Part shown: piece after piece, positions 42,656-52,198 of the stretch
Numbering within the stretch: the first letter of the stretch is position 1
How the letters are laid out: every line of letters starts with the position of its first letter
From: Svornostia abyssi
GTDB taxonomy: Bacteria; Actinomycetota; Thermoleophilia; Solirubrobacterales; Solirubrobacteraceae
Assembly: GCA_024666565.1 (NCBI GenBank)
Contig: CP088295.1
Coordinates: 4,402,001-4,466,000 of the forward strand
Direction of reading: 5' to 3'
DNA length: 64,000 bases
Translations under genes and position numbers: made by a program
The notes under the pieces: model-generated
Told to the model about the DNA's origin: nothing
The model's input: only the letters and a program-made list of their open reading frames with translations
Databases searched by the model: none

Positions 42656-44301
42656 CCCCGGCGTATCCCCTCACCGCGATCGTCGGCCAGGACGACCTCG
42701 TCGAGGCGCTGCTCGTCTGCGCCGTCCATCCGGTCGTCGGCGGCGTGCTGGTGCGCGGCGAGCGCGGGACGGCGAAGTCGACGGCGGTCCGCGCGCTCGC
42801 GCCCATGGTCGGCGGGCCGCTCGTCGACCTCCCGCTCGGCGCGACACTCGACCGCGTCGTCGGCTCCCTCGACGTCCGCGCCGCACTGGGCGGAGAGCAC
42901 CGCGTGGAAGCCGGTCTCCTCTCCCGCGCCGACGGCGGCGTGCTCTACGTCGACGAGGTCAACCTGCTGCCCGACCACCTCGTCGACGTGCTGCTCGACG
43001 CCGCCGCGGCGGGGTCGGTGACCGTGGAGCGCGACGGCGTGAGCGTCGTCGCTGATGCACGGTTCCTGCTCGTGGGCACGATGAACCCCGAGGAGGGCGA
43101 GCTGCGCCCGCAGCTGCTCGACCGGTTCGGACTCGGCGTCGTCGTCGCCGGGCCGCGGGACCCGTCGGTGCGCGCGGAGATCGTGCGGCGGCGCATGGCC
43201 TTCGACGCGGACCCCGCGGCGTTCGCCGCCGCCTACGCGGACGACGAGGCCGCGCTGGCTGCGCGACTGGAGGCGGCGCGGGCGCTGGTTTCGCAGGTCG
43301 TCCTCGGCGAGCGCGCGCTGCACCGCATCACCACCGTCTGTGCCGACCTCGACCTCGACGGCGTCCGCGGCGATCTCGTCTGCGCGCAGGCCGCCCGGGC
43401 ACTGGCGGCGCTCGACGGCGAGCGCGAGGTCGGCGACGCCCACGTCGAGCGCGCCGCGCACCTCGCGCTGCGGCACCGGATGCGCCGCGACCCGCTCGCG
43501 CCGCCGCCGTCGGGCGGCGACCGCGAACCGGAGATCGACGACGCGCTGGACCGCGCCGGTGACACCCCGCCGGACGTCCCCGCCGACGAACCTGTCGCTC
43601 AGCGCGAGGAACGTCCCCGAACTCCCGCCGCCGCGCCGGCCCGGCTCCCCGCCGACGCCCTCACCGTCCCGCGCCGGGGCGGCACCCTCACCGCCATCGA
43701 CAGCCGCCCCGCGCACGCCGAGGACCCCATCGCCGCGCTCCCCTCGCTGCTGGCCCGCCTGCGCGGCGACACCACCCCGCGGGCCGCCGTCACCGCCGGG
43801 CATCCCGGCGCGCTGCTCTGCCTCGTCATCGACACCTCCGGTTCGATGGGCGCCCAGCGCCGCCTGGCCCGCGTGAAGGGCGCCATCGAACGGGCGCTGC
43901 GCGAGGCCTACGCCCGCCGCGACGACGTCGCGATCGTCACCTTCGCCGGCGAGGGCGCCCAGACCCTCGTCGCCCCCGGCACCCCGCTGGAGACCGCCGC
44001 CGCCCAGGCCGCGCAGCTCCCCGCCGGCGGCCGGACACCGCTGGCCGCCGGGCTCGAGCACGCCGCCCGCCTCCTGGAGACCGACCGTGCCGACCGGCCC
44101 CGGCTGGCCGTCCTCCTCACCGACGGCCGCGCGCCCGACCCCGAAGGCCGCGCGCACGCCGCGCTTCGCCGCCTGGCCGCCACCGCCGACCGCACCGTCG
44201 TCGCGGACCTCGAAGAGGGCCGCGTGCGCCTCGGCCTCGCCGCCGAACTCGCGCGCGCCGCGGGAGCAGACCTGACGAGACTCATCACGGAGGCCGCATG
44301 A
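42652..44301 (+). CDS. Chelatase ATPase with AAA+ and VWA domains (ChlI-ChlD-like; CobN partner)
   Basis: 549 aa. GTG overlaps the cobN stop by 4 nt. AAA+ module: Walker A G36-ERGTAKST, Walker B VLYVDEVNLLPDHLVD, sensor VGTMNPEEGELRPQLLDRF. A Pro/Glu-rich linker (~285-340) leads to a von Willebrand A domain with the MIDAS motif D394-T-S-G-S and FAGEGAQTLVAPGT. ChlI and ChlD functions are thus joined in one chain, standing in for CobS and CobT (the chelatase subunits) of the classic aerobic system. It should power cobalt insertion by CobN. Confidence 0.9.
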   Translation: MTPAYPLTAIVGQDDLVEALLVCAVHPVVGGVLVRGERGTAKSTAVRALAPMVGGPLVDLPLGATLDRVVGSLDVRAALGGEHRVEAGLLSRADGGVLYVDEVNLLPDHLVDVLLDAAAAGSVTVERDGVSVVADARFLLVGTMNPEEGELRPQLLDRFGLGVVVAGPRDPSVRAEIVRRRMAFDADPAAFAAAYADDEAALAARLEAARALVSQVVLGERALHRITTVCADLDLDGVRGDLVCAQAARALAALDGEREVGDAHVERAAHLALRHRMRRDPLAPPPSGGDREPEIDDALDRAGDTPPDVPADEPVAQREERPRTPAAAPARLPADALTVPRRGGTLTAIDSRPAHAEDPIAALPSLLARLRGDTTPRAAVTAGHPGALLCLVIDTSGSMGAQRRLARVKGAIERALREAYARRDDVAIVTFAGEGAQTLVAPGTPLETAAAQAAQLPAGGRTPLAAGLEHAARLLETDRADRPRLAVLLTDGRAPDPEGRAHAALRRLAATADRTVVADLEEGRVRLGLAAELARAAGADLTRLITEAA

Positions 44302-44912
44302 GCCCTGACGCGCTGGCGCGCAATACGGACGTCGACGTCCCCCACACCCCGCAGGACCGGGGGACCGCGGAGCCGAAGCGCCGCAAGCCACGAGACAGGC
44401 CGCTGCTCATCGTCATCACCGGCAAGGGCAAGGGCAAGAGCACGTCGGCCTTCGGGATGCTCCTGCGCTCGTGGGCGCGCGACTATCGCTGCGGCGTCTT
44501 CCAGTTCGTGAAGTCCGGGAAGTGGAAGGTCGGGGAGCAGAAGGCCGCCGAGCAGCTCGGCGGGATCGACTGGGAGAAGATGGGCGACGGCTGGTCCTGG
44601 ATCTCCAAGGACCTCGAGGAGTCGGCCGACCTGGCCCGTGCCGGCTGGAATCACGTGCAGCAGCTCATCGCCGAGGAGCGCTACGAGTTCCTCCTGCTCG
44701 ACGAGTTCACCTACCCGCTGAAGTGGGGCTGGGTCGACACCGACGAGGTCGTCGACACCCTGGTCAACCGCCCAGGGTTCCAGCACGTCGTCATCACCGG
44801 GCGCGACGCGCCGCAGGCACTCATCGACGCCGCGGACCTCGTCAGCGAGGTCACACTCGTCAAGCACCAGATGGAGCAGGGCATCCGCGGGCAGCAGGGG
44901 ATCGAGTGGTGA
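44298..44912 (+). CDS. cobO: Corrinoid adenosyltransferase (cob(I)yrinic acid a,c-diamide)
   Basis: 204 aa. P-loop TGKGKGKSTS at residues 41-50 and the CobO/BtuR landmarks FQFVKSGKWKVGEQKAAEQLG, YEFLLLDEFTYPLKWGWVD and GRDAPQALIDAADLVSEV. It transfers the adenosyl group of ATP to the cobalt of the corrin ring. The first 35 residues are a disordered basic tail. 4-nt overlaps at both ends. Confidence 0.94.
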   Translation: MSPDALARNTDVDVPHTPQDRGTAEPKRRKPRDRPLLIVITGKGKGKSTSAFGMLLRSWARDYRCGVFQFVKSGKWKVGEQKAAEQLGGIDWEKMGDGWSWISKDLEESADLARAGWNHVQQLIAEERYEFLLLDEFTYPLKWGWVDTDEVVDTLVNRPGFQHVVITGRDAPQALIDAADLVSEVTLVKHQMEQGIRGQQGIEW

Positions 44913-45907
44913 GCGACGTCCTGGTCATCCTCGACGGGGCGAGCGAGCCGGTCGTCGACGACGAGCCGACGTCGCTGGAGCGTGCCGACACCCCGGTCCT
45001 CGACGCGCTCGCCCAGATCGGCACCGTCCGGCGCCTGCGCACCACGCCGGAGGGGCTCCCGGCCGGGTCGGAGACCGGGGTCGCGGTCCTCCTTGGATGG
45101 ACGCCGTCGGCACCCGTCGACCGCGCAGCGCTGGAAGCGGCCGCTCGCGGGATCGTCGTGCCCGGCGGACGGATCACCCGCCGCGTCGACGTGCTGCGCG
45201 ACGACGGGCTGCGGGGCGACGCGGGCCCGGTCGCCGCCGCCCTCGGCCTCATGCTCGAGGTGCACGAGCTCGGCGGCCACCGACTGCTCGTCATCGCCTC
45301 GTCGGAGGCGACCCTCCGCGCTGCACTCCGCGCGATCCCCGCGCCGCTGCACGTCTGGCCGGCCGGGGTCGTCCCCCCTGCACGCCTGGATGACTGCACC
45401 GTGGTGATCGCAGGTTCAGGGGCGGTCGCAGGACTTGGGCACCTGCTCGGTGCGCGGGTCATCACGGCGTCCGTCCTCGGCGAGGTCGCGGCAGCGGCGG
45501 CCGGCGAGATCGAACGTGGCACGCCGCGCGTGGTCGTCCACGTCGATGGCGCCGACGAGGCCGCCCACGCCCGCGACCCCGAGGCGAAGGCGGCGTTCCT
45601 CACCCGCGCCGACGAAGAGCTGCTCGCGCCGATCGCGGCGGCGATCCACGCGCACGGCGGCACGCTCGAGGTCGCCGCCGACCATGGCAGCGACCCGCGC
45701 ACCGGCGCCCACGACGACGCGCCTGTCCCCGCCCTGCGCTGGGACCCGCAGGCCACCGAGGACGACGAAGAGGTGGACGAGGGCGCGCTCACCGACGAGG
45801 ACCTGCCCGTCCTCGCGACGCCGAAGCGGCGGGCGACAGCGGGCGCGCCGACCGGCCGGCGCATGACCGAGCGCTGGGTCGCGACCCTCCCGATCGAGAC
45901 CCCGTGA
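44909..45907 (+). CDS. ApgM-like (cofactor-independent phosphoglycerate mutase) alkaline-phosphatase-superfamily protein
   Basis: 332 aa, GTG start. Superfamily signatures: VLVILDGASEP with the first metal Asp, ERADTPVLDALAQIG, GLPAGSETGVAVLLGW (the Ser of GSE is placed like the catalytic Ser), VVHVDGADEAAHARDPEAK, and AADHGSDPRTGAHDDAPVPALRW holding C-terminal metal ligands. It aligns with archaeal-type ApgM but is about 70 residues shorter. It is locked between cobO and cobB by 4-nt overlaps, so a role in cobalamin synthesis is likely. Candidate jobs are the alpha-ribazole or cobalamin phosphate phosphatase. No such function is established that I know of. Confidence 0.75.
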   Translation: MSDVLVILDGASEPVVDDEPTSLERADTPVLDALAQIGTVRRLRTTPEGLPAGSETGVAVLLGWTPSAPVDRAALEAAARGIVVPGGRITRRVDVLRDDGLRGDAGPVAAALGLMLEVHELGGHRLLVIASSEATLRAALRAIPAPLHVWPAGVVPPARLDDCTVVIAGSGAVAGLGHLLGARVITASVLGEVAAAAAGEIERGTPRVVVHVDGADEAAHARDPEAKAAFLTRADEELLAPIAAAIHAHGGTLEVAADHGSDPRTGAHDDAPVPALRWDPQATEDDEEVDEGALTDEDLPVLATPKRRATAGAPTGRRMTERWVATLPIETP

Positions 45908-47256
45908 GCGCGCGGATCGTCATCGCCGGGACGAGCTCGGGCGCCGGGAAGACCTCCATCGCGTGCGGGCTCATCGGCGCGCTGCGGGCCCGCGGCCACG
46001 TGGTGCAGGGCGCGAAGGTCGGACCGGACTACATCGACCCGAGCTACCACGCGATGGCGTCTGGCCGGCCGGGCCGCAACCTCGACGCGTTCATGGCGGG
46101 CCCGGACCTCGTCGCGCCCCTGCTGCTGCACGGCTCCGCGGGCGCGGACATCACGGTGATCGAGGGCGTCATGGGCCTGTTCGACGGCGCGTCGGGGCGC
46201 GGCGAGCTGGCGTCCACCGCGCACGTGGCAAAGCTCACCGCGAGCCCGGTGGTGCTCGTCGTCGACGCCACGGCGATGTCGCGCTCGGCCGCAGCAGTGG
46301 TGTTGGGGTTCCGCGACTTCGATCCCGACGTGCGGATCGCGGGCGTGATCCTCAACCGCGTCGGCTCCGAGCATCACGAAGCGCTCCTGCGCGACGCGAT
46401 CGAGCCCCTCGGCGTGCCGGTCGTCGGCGCGGTGCGCCGCAGCGAGAAGCTTGCGACGCCCGAGCGCCATCTCGGCCTCGTGCCCGCCCCCGAGCGCGAG
46501 GCCGGAGCGCGCGCGGCACTCGACGCGCTGGCGGCTGCGGTGGCCGAGCAGGTCGAGCTCGAGACGCTGGTGCGGCTCGCCCGATCTGCGCCGCCGCTGC
46601 CCGTCGATCCCTGGTCGCCGCCGGTGAACCCGTCCTCGCCCGTCCGCATCGCCGTCGCCGCGGGCGCAGCGTTCTCGTTTTACTACCGCGAGAACCTCGA
46701 AGCCCTGGAGGCCCTGGGCGCCGAGCTCGTGCCGTTCGATCCGGCGACGGACACGGCGCTCCCCGACGGCGCCGACGCGCTCCTGCTCGCCGGCGGGTTC
46801 CCCGAGGTCTACGCCGAGCAGCTGACGGGCAACGCGCCGCTGCGCCGCGAGGTCTCCGACGCGGTGCGGCGAGGTCTGCCGACGGTCGCGGAGTGCGGCG
46901 GCCTGCTCTACCTCTGCGAGGAGCTCGACGGGCACCCGATGTGCGGGGTGGTGCCCGGCCGCGCGCGCATGGCGGGCCGGCTGTCGCTCGGCTACCGCGA
47001 GGCGACCGCGGCATCACCGTCGCCCATCGCGGCACCCGGGGACGTCCTGCGCGGACACGAGTTCCGCTACTCCACCGTCGATCCCTCCTGCGGGCCCGCC
47101 CCCGCGTGGACGCTGCGCGCGCGGGGCCGCGAGCGCTCCGAGGGGTTCACCACGCCGACGCTGAGCGCGAGCTACCTGCACCTGCACTGGGCGGCGTTCC
47201 CCGACGTGCCTCGGCGGCTCGTGGCGGCGGCACGGAAGGCCGTGGCATGGGTCTGA
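45904..47256 (+). CDS. cobB: Hydrogenobyrinic/cobyrinic acid a,c-diamide synthase
   Basis: 450 aa, GTG start overlapping the previous stop. N-terminal ATP domain: IVIAGTSSGAGKTSIACGL, KVGPDYIDPSYHAMASGRPGRNLD, VIEGVMGLFDG. C-terminal amidotransferase domain: LLLAGGFPEVYAEQL, AECGGLLYLCEEL with nucleophile Cys, and SYLHLHWAAFP with catalytic His. It amidates the a and c carboxylates before cobalt insertion in the aerobic route. Its last 10 nt overlap the CobU-aminotransferase gene. Confidence 0.95.
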   Translation: MSARIVIAGTSSGAGKTSIACGLIGALRARGHVVQGAKVGPDYIDPSYHAMASGRPGRNLDAFMAGPDLVAPLLLHGSAGADITVIEGVMGLFDGASGRGELASTAHVAKLTASPVVLVVDATAMSRSAAAVVLGFRDFDPDVRIAGVILNRVGSEHHEALLRDAIEPLGVPVVGAVRRSEKLATPERHLGLVPAPEREAGARAALDALAAAVAEQVELETLVRLARSAPPLPVDPWSPPVNPSSPVRIAVAAGAAFSFYYRENLEALEALGAELVPFDPATDTALPDGADALLLAGGFPEVYAEQLTGNAPLRREVSDAVRRGLPTVAECGGLLYLCEELDGHPMCGVVPGRARMAGRLSLGYREATAASPSPIAAPGDVLRGHEFRYSTVDPSCGPAPAWTLRARGRERSEGFTTPTLSASYLHLHWAAFPDVPRRLVAAARKAVAWV

Positions 47257-48776
47257 CCGTGGTGCTCGGCGGCGCCCGGTCGGGCAAGAGCGCGTGGGCG
47301 GAGGCGCTCGTGGCGGACCTTGGGCTGCCGGTGCGGTACGTCGCCACGGCGGACGCCGGCAGCGGCATGGAGGACCGCATCGCGCGCCACGTCACGCGGC
47401 GACCGACGGACTGGGAGACGGTGGTCGCGGGGCCCGACCTCGCAGGTGTCCTCGGCGGCGAGGAGGCGGTGCTCGTGGACGGGCTCGGGGTGTGGCTGGC
47501 CTCCGCGCTGCACCACGGATGGCCCGAGCCGCTGGCGCGCGTGCGGGAGATGGTCGACGCCGCAGCGACACGCGCGGCGCCGGTGGTCCTCGTCATCGAG
47601 GAAGCCGGCGCCGGGGTACTCCCAGCGGACCCGGAGACGCGGGCCTGGGTGGACCTCCTCGGCGAGGCCGCTCAGCTCGCAGCGGCCGGGAGTGAGCATG
47701 CGGTGCTCGTCGTGGCCGGCCGCCCCGTCGCCCTTCCCGCTGTGGCGTCTTTCCGGGCTCCAGCCCCCCTTTCGCGCCACGGCGACCTGCGCGTGCACGG
47801 CGACCGCCTGATCCCCGAGGGGGCTGCGGACCACGCCGTCAACGTCATGGCGGGCGGCCCCCCGCCGTGGCTGCGCGCCGCACTGCACGACGCGCTCGAC
47901 GCCGACGGGGCGGCCTACCCGCGCGAGGACGACGCCGTGATCGCCTGCGCCGCGCGCCATGGCCGCACCGCGGACGAGGTCGTCGTCACCAACGGCGCCG
48001 CGGAGGCGCTGTGGCTGCTGCCCGCGGCGCTGCGCCCTCGCCATGCAGCGGTGATCCACCCCGGGTTCACCGAATCCGAGGCCGCGCTGCACGCCCACGG
48101 CGTCCCGGTGACGCGGGTGCTCCGCGACCCCGCCGCGGGCTTCGCGATCGACCCGTCGGCCGTCCCGGCCGACGCCGATCTCGTCATCGTGGGCAACCCC
48201 GCATCGCCCTCCGGGACGCTCGCGCCCGCCGCCGCCATCCTCGCGCTGCGCCGCCGTGGCCGCACCGTCGTCGTCGACGAGGCGTTCATGGACCTCGTCC
48301 CCGGGGAGCCGGGCAGCCTCGCCGGGGACCCGCTCGACGACGTCATCGTCGTCCGGAGCCTCACCAAGGCCCTCGCCGTCCCCGGGCTCCGTGTGGGCTA
48401 CGCGCTCGCACCTCCTCCGCTGGCGGCTGCGCTGCGTGCCGTCCGCCCGCCGTGGAGTGCGAACGCCGTGGCGCTCGCGGCCCTGCGCGCCGCCGCCGCG
48501 AACCCAGCCGAGCTGGCGGCGATCGCCGAGCGCGCACGGGCCGAGCGGCAGGACCTCGAGCGCCGCCTGGACGGCGCGGGCATCCGCCGCTTCCCGAGCG
48601 CGGCGAACTTCGTCCTCATCGAGGTCCCCGACGGCCCCGCGGCGCTCGCCCGCGCCCACGCCGCCGGCATCGCGGTACGACCGTGCGCCACCTTCCCCGG
48701 GCTGACCGCGCACCACCTGCGCGTCACGGCCCGCGATCCGTCCGCCAACGCCCGGGTCGCGGAGGTGCTCGAATGA
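47247..48776 (+). CDS. cobU: CobU kinase/guanylyltransferase fused to CobC/CobD-type aminotransferase
   Basis: 509 aa. Residues 1-~185 are CobU: P-loop G8-GARSGKS-15, YVATADAGSGMEDRIARHVTRRP and ADHAVNVMAGGPPPWL at the domain end. CobU phosphorylates adenosylcobinamide and adds GMP. Residues ~190-509 are a fold-type I PLP enzyme like L-threonine-O-3-phosphate decarboxylase: TNGAAEALWLLPA, IVGNPASPSGT, VVDEAFMDLVPGE and PLP Lys374 in VRSLTKALAVPGLRVGY. That half makes aminopropanol phosphate for CbiB. The frame is continuous across the join. The ATG overlaps cobB by 10 nt. Confidence 0.9.
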   Translation: MGLTVVLGGARSGKSAWAEALVADLGLPVRYVATADAGSGMEDRIARHVTRRPTDWETVVAGPDLAGVLGGEEAVLVDGLGVWLASALHHGWPEPLARVREMVDAAATRAAPVVLVIEEAGAGVLPADPETRAWVDLLGEAAQLAAAGSEHAVLVVAGRPVALPAVASFRAPAPLSRHGDLRVHGDRLIPEGAADHAVNVMAGGPPPWLRAALHDALDADGAAYPREDDAVIACAARHGRTADEVVVTNGAAEALWLLPAALRPRHAAVIHPGFTESEAALHAHGVPVTRVLRDPAAGFAIDPSAVPADADLVIVGNPASPSGTLAPAAAILALRRRGRTVVVDEAFMDLVPGEPGSLAGDPLDDVIVVRSLTKALAVPGLRVGYALAPPPLAAALRAVRPPWSANAVALAALRAAAANPAELAAIAERARAERQDLERRLDGAGIRRFPSAANFVLIEVPDGPAALARAHAAGIAVRPCATFPGLTAHHLRVTARDPSANARVAEVLE

Positions 48777-49975
48777 TCACGGTGGTCGGTCTCGGCGACG
48801 ACGGGTGGGACGGCCTGGGCGCCGACGCGCGCGACGCGATCGCCGGTGCCGCGACCCTCGTCGGCGGCGCGCGTCATCTGGGGCTCATCCCGCCCGACGC
48901 GACGAGGGCGAACCGGCGCGCCTGGCCCTCTCCCATGACCCCACTGCTCGACGAGCTCCCGGGCCTCGACCGCCCGGTCGTCCTCGCCAGCGGCGACCCG
49001 ATGCTGCACGGCGTCGGCGCCACCCTCGCCCGGCGGGTCGGGGCCCGCCGCCTCCGCGTCATCCCCCGGCCGTCCGCGTTCGCGCTCGCCTGCGCGCGCC
49101 TCGGCTGGCCCGCGGCGGACACGGAGCTCGTGAGCCTCGTGGGCCGGCCGACGGAACTCCTCCTCCCGGCCCTGGCCCCCGGGCGGCGCCTCGTCGTCTA
49201 CGTCTCGGACCGCGACGGGGCCCGCGAGGTCGCTGCGCTCCTGCGCGAGCACGGGTTCGGCCCGAGCGCCCTGGTCGTCCTCGAGCACCTCGGCGGCGCG
49301 GGTGAGCGCATCGTGCAGACCACGGCCGACGCGCTCCCTGACGCGCCGGTCGCTCAGCTGCACACCGTCGCGCTGGAGTGCCGGGTCGCACCGGGCACCC
49401 GGGTCCTCCCGCGGACCCCCGGGCTCCCGGACGACGCCTACGACCACGACGGCCAGATCACGAAGCGCGAGGCCCGGGCGCTCACGCTCGCCGCGCTCGG
49501 CCCGCTCCCGGGCGAGCTGCTCTGGGACGTCGGCGCCGGCAGCGGCTCGATCGCCGTCGAGTGGATGCGCGCGCACCCCGCGAACCGCGCGATCGCAATC
49601 GAACCGCGGGCCGACCGCGCCGCGCGGGTGGCTCGCAACGCCACGACGCTCGGTGTCCCCGGGCTGCGGGTCGTCGAGGGGCGGGCGCCCGACGCGCTGG
49701 CCGGGCTCGACCCGCCCGACGCGATCTTCGTCGGCGGTGGCCTCACGACCCCCGGCGTGCTGGACGCCTGCCTGACCGGTCTGCAGCCCGGAGGCCGCCT
49801 CGTGGCGACCGCCGTCACGCTGGAGACCGAGCAGGTCCTCACCGCCGCCCACGCTGCGCACGGCGGGCACCTCGTCCGCCTGAGCGTCGCCCGCGCCGAG
49901 CCGATCGGCGGCTTCACGGGCTGGCGCCCGCAGATGCCCCTCACCCAATGGACCCTGGAGCGACCTCGCGCATGA
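48773..49975 (+). CDS. cobL: Precorrin-6Y C5,15-methyltransferase (decarboxylating)
   Basis: 400 aa, the fused CobL form (CbiE plus CbiT). Residues 1-~200: tetrapyrrole methylase fold with [12 protein letters not shown] and [15 protein letters not shown]. Residues ~210-400: class I SAM fold with [39 protein letters not shown] and [13 protein letters not shown]. It methylates C5 and C15 and decarboxylates the C12 acetate. 4-nt overlaps with both neighbours. Confidence 0.95.
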   Translation: MITVVGLGDDGWDGLGADARDAIAGAATLVGGARHLGLIPPDATRANRRAWPSPMTPLLDELPGLDRPVVLASGDPMLHGVGATLARRVGARRLRVIPRPSAFALACARLGWPAADTELVSLVGRPTELLLPALAPGRRLVVYVSDRDGAREVAALLREHGFGPSALVVLEHLGGAGERIVQTTADALPDAPVAQLHTVALECRVAPGTRVLPRTPGLPDDAYDHDGQITKREARALTLAALGPLPGELLWDVGAGSGSIAVEWMRAHPANRAIAIEPRADRAARVARNATTLGVPGLRVVEGRAPDALAGLDPPDAIFVGGGLTTPGVLDACLTGLQPGGRLVATAVTLETEQVLTAAHAAHGGHLVRLSVARAEPIGGFTGWRPQMPLTQWTLERPRA

Positions 49976-50730
49976 CGACCGTGCACTTCATCGGCGCCGG
50001 CCCGGGCGCCCCCGATCTCCTGACCCTGCGCGCCCGTGACCTCATCGCGGCGTCACCGGTGTGCCTGTACGCCGGCGCCCTCGTGCCTCCCGAGGTCCTC
50101 GCGCACTGCCCGGCGGGCGCGCGGATCGTCGACACCCAGCACCTCACGCTCGACGAGATCGTCGCCGAGATCCAGGCCGCCCACGCCCGGGGCGAGGACG
50201 TCGCGCGCCTGCACTCCGGCGACCTGTCGATCTGGAGCGCCGCAGCCGAGCAGCTGCGCCGCCTCGACGCGCTGGGCATCGCCTACGACCTCACCCCCGG
50301 CGTTCCGGCGTTCGCCGCCGCGGCCGCGGCGCTCGGGCAGGAGCTGACGCTGCCGGGCGTCGCCCAGTCGCTCATCCTCACGCGCCACGCCAAGCGGGCC
50401 ACCGCGCTCCCACCGGGCGAGGAGCTCGGCGGCCTGGCCGCACACGGCACGACGCTCGCGATCCACCTCGGCACCCAGGCCATCGAGGAGATCGCCGCGA
50501 CCTTGGCGCCCCACTACGGCGCCGACTGCCCGGTCGCGGTCGTCGCCCGCGCGAGCTGGCCCGACGAGGTCGTCCTGCGGGGCACCGTCGCAACCATCGC
50601 GGCGCTCGTCCGCGGCGCCGGGCTGCGCCGCACCGCCACGATCCTCGTCGGCCCCGCCCTCGGCCACGCCGCGCGCGGCAGCTGCGAGAGCCACCTCTAC
50701 TCCGCGCACCGCGACCGGGTGACGACGTGA
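49972..50730 (+). CDS. cobM: Precorrin-4 C11-methyltransferase
   Basis: 252 aa. Begins [19 protein letters not shown] (SAM site), then [36 protein letters not shown] and [22 protein letters not shown], the well-conserved CobM/CbiF landmarks; the [21 protein letters not shown] loop is also typical. Methylates C11 of precorrin-4. Overlaps cobL and cobK by 4 nt. Confidence 0.95.
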   Translation: MTTVHFIGAGPGAPDLLTLRARDLIAASPVCLYAGALVPPEVLAHCPAGARIVDTQHLTLDEIVAEIQAAHARGEDVARLHSGDLSIWSAAAEQLRRLDALGIAYDLTPGVPAFAAAAAALGQELTLPGVAQSLILTRHAKRATALPPGEELGGLAAHGTTLAIHLGTQAIEEIAATLAPHYGADCPVAVVARASWPDEVVLRGTVATIAALVRGAGLRRTATILVGPALGHAARGSCESHLYSAHRDRVTT

Positions 50731-51455
50731 GCGCCGTCCTCATCCTCGGCGGCACCGCCGAAGCCCGGGCGCTGGCCGCCGAGCTCCACGACGCCGGGCG
50801 GCCCGTCGTCTCCTCACTCGCGGGCCGGGTCGCCCGCCCCCGCCTGCCCGCCGGTGAGGTGCGCATCGGCGGATTCGGCGGGCCGGACCGGCTCGCGGCG
50901 TGGCTTCGCGACCATGAGATCGCCGCGGTGGTCGACGCCACCCACCCGTTCGCCGCACGTATCTCGGCCAGCGCGGCGCACGCCGCGCCGGCCGCCGGCG
51001 TGCCGCTCGTCCGCCTCGAGCGGCCCGGCTGGACCGCGCGGCCCGGCGACGACTGGCACCGGGTCGCCACGCTCGACGACGCGGCGGCGACCGTCGCCCG
51101 GCTCGGCGCCCGCCGGGTGTTCCTGACCTCCGGCCGGCAGGGGCTGCCGGCGTTCGCGGGGCTGGACGCGCCGTGGTTCCTCATCCGCTGCGTCGACCCA
51201 CCGGACTGCGCGCTTCCTCCCCGGAGCGAGGTCCTGCTCGACCGCGGCCCGTACGGCCTGGACGGCGAACGTGCGCTGCTCGATCGTCACGCCATCGACG
51301 TCCTCGTCACGAAGGACAGCGGCGGCGACCACACCGCGCCGAAGCTCGATGCCGCCCGCGAGCGCGGGATCCCCGTCGTCGTCGTCGACCGCCCGCCGCG
51401 CCCCGGCGTGCCGACCGTCACCACCGTCGCCGCCGCCGTGGAGTGGCTGCAATGA
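50727..51455 (+). CDS. cobK: Precorrin-6A reductase
   Basis: 242 aa, GTG start overlapping cobM. NADPH site [21 protein letters not shown], then [41 protein letters not shown] and [30 protein letters not shown], all family landmarks. Reduces precorrin-6A to 6B with NADPH. Confidence 0.95.
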   Translation: MSAVLILGGTAEARALAAELHDAGRPVVSSLAGRVARPRLPAGEVRIGGFGGPDRLAAWLRDHEIAAVVDATHPFAARISASAAHAAPAAGVPLVRLERPGWTARPGDDWHRVATLDDAAATVARLGARRVFLTSGRQGLPAFAGLDAPWFLIRCVDPPDCALPPRSEVLLDRGPYGLDGERALLDRHAIDVLVTKDSGGDHTAPKLDAARERGIPVVVVDRPPRPGVPTVTTVAAAVEWLQ

Positions 51456-52198
51456 GGACCATGCTCGTCATCGGGATCGGCGCCGGGGATCCCGACCACC
51501 TCACGCTGCAGGCGATCAAGGCGATGGGCCGCGCCGACGTCGTCTTCCTCGTCGAGAAGCGCGATGCGACGCGGCCGCTGGAGGACCTGCGCCGCGCGAT
51601 GCTCGCCGAGCACGCCGCGCACGCTGCCGTGGTGACGATCGACGACCCCCGCCGCGAACGCGACCCCGCCGACTACCGCGCCACGGTGCAGGCCTGGCGC
51701 GACGAGCGCACGCGCCGGTGGGGCGCCGCGATCGCCGCCCACCTCGGCGACGGGCAGACGGGCGCATTCCTCGTGTGGGGCGACCCCGCGTTCTACGACA
51801 GCACCCTCGACGTCCTGCGCGAGCTCGCGCTGCCGGATCTCGCCATCGAGGTCATCGCCGGCATCAGCAGCGTGCAGGCGCTCGCGGCCGGGCACGGGAT
51901 CGCACTGAACCGCGTCGGCGGTGCGATCGAGATCACGCCCGGGCGCAGGTACGCAGACGGCATCCCTGACGACGTCGACGACGCGGTGGTCATGCTCGAC
52001 ACGCGCAGCGTCTACGCCGGTGCGCCCGACGACTTCGACGTGTACTGGGGCGCCTACCTCGGGACCGCCGACGAGATCCTCATCGCGGGCCCCGTCCGCG
52101 AGGTCGAGGACGACATCGCGCGCGTGCGCGCGCAGGCCCGCGAGGAGAAGGGCTGGATGTTCGACACCTACCTGCTCCGTCGCCGGCGTCAGCCCTGA
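51452..52198 (+). CDS. cobF: Precorrin-6A synthase (deacetylating)
   Basis: 248 aa. LVIGIGAGDPDHLTLQAIKAM is the SAM-binding start; VVFLVEKRDATRPLEDLRRAM, FLVWGDPAFYDSTLDVL, ITPGRRYADGIP and the MLDTRSVYAG segment are specific to CobF. It methylates C1 and releases the acetyl fragment, a step of the aerobic pathway only. Second ATG at 51461 is possible. Last gene of the plus-strand operon; its end overlaps the convergent hydrolase gene by 10 nt. Confidence 0.93.
   Translation: MRTMLVIGIGAGDPDHLTLQAIKAMGRADVVFLVEKRDATRPLEDLRRAMLAEHAAHAAVVTIDDPRRERDPADYRATVQAWRDERTRRWGAAIAAHLGDGQTGAFLVWGDPAFYDSTLDVLRELALPDLAIEVIAGISSVQALAAGHGIALNRVGGAIEITPGRRYADGIPDDVDDAVVMLDTRSVYAGAPDDFDVYWGAYLGTADEILIAGPVREVEDDIARVRAQAREEKGWMFDTYLLRRRRQP

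Noticed and set aside
42652..44301. Chelatase ATPase gene as magnesium chelatase of chlorophyll synthesis
   Set aside because: No other bch/chl genes; it overlaps cobN and cobO by 4 nt, so cobalt chelation is the better reading.
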